From: Polyrhizophydium stewartii
Lineage: Eukaryota > Chytridiomycota > Chytridiomycetes > Rhizophydiales
Assembly (NCBI GenBank): GCA_027604665.1
Contig: JADGIZ010000194.1
Span: 1-20,181, forward strand
Reading direction: 5' to 3'
Length of the DNA stretch: 20,181 nucleotides
Below are positions 18,300-20,181 of the stretch, piece after piece; the first letter of the stretch is position 1; each line of letters opens with the position of its first letter. A model generated the notes under the pieces. That model ran no database searches. It was given only the letters and a program-made list of their open reading frames with translations, and had not been told where the DNA came from. A program made the position numbers and the translations under genes.

Positions 18300-20181
18300 T
18301 CAGAAACGCTCGGGCTGGACCTTGGCGCCGAACCGCTCGCGGAAGCCCCGTTCCCAGCGGCCAATGTCCAACCACGGCGGCACGACAATGTTGATCATAC
18401 GCGGATGCACCTCGACGACCATAGGCCCGTACATGACCTCTTCGCCGCTGACGTCCATGATGCCGGCTCGCTTGCGGTTGGCCGGCGGCGTCACGGCGCG
18501 GCCAGATCCGGCCGGGATCTGCGCCGGCTCGGCGACCGAGGGGTCCGACGTCTTGGTCTCGAGGCGCGGCGGGCCGGCCGCTTTGCGGTTGTATACATAC
18601 GTGTCCGGCTCCAAGACATACGCGACGACGCGGGCGTGGCGGATGGCCTCAAACGTCATGTGCGCGCCAGACTCCTGGTCGAGCACGACGCCGAGCGTCT
18701 GCATGCGACTCAGCTCCTCGGCCCACAGGACGCTGATGGCGCCGTCGTCCATGCGGGCCATTGGGGCGGCAATGAACTCGCTCGAGATCCAGGGCAGGTT
18801 CGTGGCCACAAAGAACTGAACGTACGAGTCGACCTGCAGCGGCCACGAGGTGTAGTTGCAAGCGCTGGGCGATGTGTAGAGCGACGGTGGGCCGTAGCCG
18901 CCGGCGCCTGTGTTGGTGTTGTCGAGGCGGAAGCGGCTGGCCTTATCGGCCGTCAGCATGTACAGGCGGGTCTTGTAGCTGCGGAACTTGATGAGGCGCA
19001 CGATGGCGGCGATCGTGAAGCGCGTGCTGCCCATGAAGCGATAGCGGTCCGACTCGATGTCGAGGTCGCCGAGGAAGGCGAACATGACCAGGAGGTGCGA
19101 GAACATGCGCACGCCGTTCTGGGTGTACGAGAAGACGTCCATGGGGCGGGAGCGGGCTGCGCGCAGACAGAATTGGGGAGCGATGTAGAGGCGTCAGCTC
19201 TGTGGCTCAAAGAGATGCGGGACGCGGACGGAGATGCGCACCCTTGAGGGCCGCGAGGACGGCAAGCTCGCGGAAGTTGATGTCGAGGTTCCTGCTGAGG
19301 GCATTGGCCGAACCTGCCGGGCGCAATTGTCAGGATGAGCGGGCGTTACATCGCAGCATCGAACGGCGGGCAAGCGAGGACCGCACCAGAGCCGACGATG
19401 CCGATGGGCAGCTGGCGCGCCGTCTCCCAGTCCGGGCGGAGCAGCAAGCCGTTGACGAGCTCGTGGAAGACGCCGTCGCCCGAGACGGTGATGGCGCACT
19501 TGTACTTGCTCACGTCCAGGCCCTGGCCGATCTTCATTGCATGCTGCGGGCCCTGGGTCTCTGCGGCGGGCCAAGCGTCAGTAGGGGCAGCGGCGGCAGC
19601 GTCTGGCGCACCGGCGCAGCTTGCCGATCATCTCGTGGTGCTCATGCAGCCCGGCCATGCGCATCATCGGGAAGATGATGTGGTTGTAGCAGACCTTGGC
19701 ATACTTTGTGCCGCCGAACGGGTTGACTATGAACAGGATCTTCTTGGCTGCAGCGAGCGGGGACGCAAGCGGCAGCGGGGGCCATGTGCGTCAGCGGGGA
19801 CGCAGGAGCGGATTGTGGCTGCTGCCCGCCATCGACCCACTGCGGCGGTCTGGATACAGCGCATCGGTGATGGCGTCGACGGCGTCCTGGGCTGCCTCTG
19901 GCGAGGCCGCGCGGAACTTGATCTGGCGCAGGGCGGGCTTGACGACGTCGCCCTTCTTGTCCTTGAGGATGTCGAAGGCAAAGACCATCCAGAAGCCGGT
20001 GGGGGTGTCCGAGACGGCGTCGAGCACACCCAGGAAGCCCGTGTCGGGCTGGCAGAAGCCGCGCTTGGCGAGCGGCTGGGCGCCCTCCCAGACGTGGGCG
20101 GCGCCGACGACGTGGTCGAGCAGCAGCGAGATGTCTGCGGCGGGCGGGCGTGTGAGCAGGCGGGCGGGCGCAGCTGGAGGG
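18300..20181 (-). CDS. Sphingoid long-chain base kinase (LCB4/sphingosine kinase family), 5' end outside window
   Basis: Phosphorylates sphingoid bases with ATP, giving the signalling and breakdown intermediate long-chain base phosphate, usually at membranes. Visible exons on the minus strand are 20134-19841, 19747-19625, 19560-19387, 19313-19242 and 19156-18300 (505 codons); an intron begins at 20135. The first visible exon resembles the regulatory N-terminal domain of the family (WMVFAFDILKDKKG, IKFRAASPEAAQDAVDAI). The diacylglycerol-kinase-type catalytic domain follows: KKILFIVNPFGGTKYAK, then ETQGPQHA, the nucleotide loop ITVSGDGVFHELVNG with LLRPDWETA, GSGSANALSRNLD (usual form GSGNA), and DRYRFMGSTRFTIAA. 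Intron phases all agree; the intron after 19625 needs a GC donor. The C-terminal part carries a disordered Pro/Ser insert and ends at TGA 18302-18300. Which base it prefers cannot be told. Confidence 0.9.
19561..19624 (-). other. Probable GC-AG intron in the sphingoid base kinase gene
   Basis: Splicing at G|GCAAGC (after 19625) to CGCAG| (before 19560) joins ATGATCG to AGACCCAG and restores the family motif IETQ in phase 1. The nearby canonical GTGCGC at 19613 is in the wrong phase for any acceptor and would insert residues foreign to the family. CTGAC lies about 20 nt before the acceptor. Confidence 0.7.

Noticed and set aside
1..20181. tRNA, rRNA or other structured RNA genes
   Set aside because: I looked for tRNA-like B-box words and conserved rRNA cores and saw none that I could support.
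1..20181. Secondary-metabolite or lipid biosynthetic gene cluster
   Set aside because: There is a lipid theme but no core synthase, no local regulator and no shared promoter beyond the ABC-A pair.

Overview
The window looks like nuclear DNA from a GC-rich fungus, most likely an early-diverging one such as a chytrid; this is inference from gene content and style, since no rRNA or other marker is present. Protein genes are cut by short introns (mostly 60-150 bp). Nearly all of these carry a CTGAC branch-point box and end in CAG. Codons of the conserved genes end almost always in G or C. Homopolymeric Gln, Ala and Ser tracts and microsatellites are common.

Layout. (1) 1-5581: two divergent half-size ABC-A-type lipid transporters share a 241-bp promoter. 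The left one (minus) runs off the window start at its Q-loop. The right one (plus, 5 exons, 914 aa) is complete. (2) 5795-6997 (minus): a single-exon type II membrane glycosyltransferase of the PLOD (collagen-lysine glucosyltransferase) type, convergent with the second transporter. (3) 7051-8568: no convincing gene; a direct repeat, Ser-rich open frames and a purine tract. (4) 8569-11416 (minus): a 12-exon gene for an unrecognised, probably nuclear protein. Directly upstream, 11468-12668 (minus) holds four exons for a Gln/Pro-Gln-rich protein. The two may be one 961-aa gene. (5) 12857-13150: a large inverted repeat with 107-nt arms. (6) 13344-14546: two gene relics on the minus strand, the middle of a long-chain acyl-CoA synthetase and the C-terminal tail of an ABC-A transporter. 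(7) 14900-18023 (minus): a 983-aa F-box/leucine-rich-repeat protein in three exons. (8) 18300-20181 (minus): a sphingoid long-chain base kinase, 5' end outside the window, with a probable GC-AG intron.

Functionally there is a loose lipid theme (ABC-A transporters, acyl-CoA synthetase relic, sphingoid base kinase), but nothing shows co-regulation and I do not claim a pathway cluster. The most unusual parts are the stretch from 12.8 to 14.6 kb, where a foldback repeat sits beside two truncated lipid-gene pieces, and the multi-exon orphan gene, whose splice donors differ from those of its neighbours. I did not find an obvious new defence, mobile or biosynthetic system.
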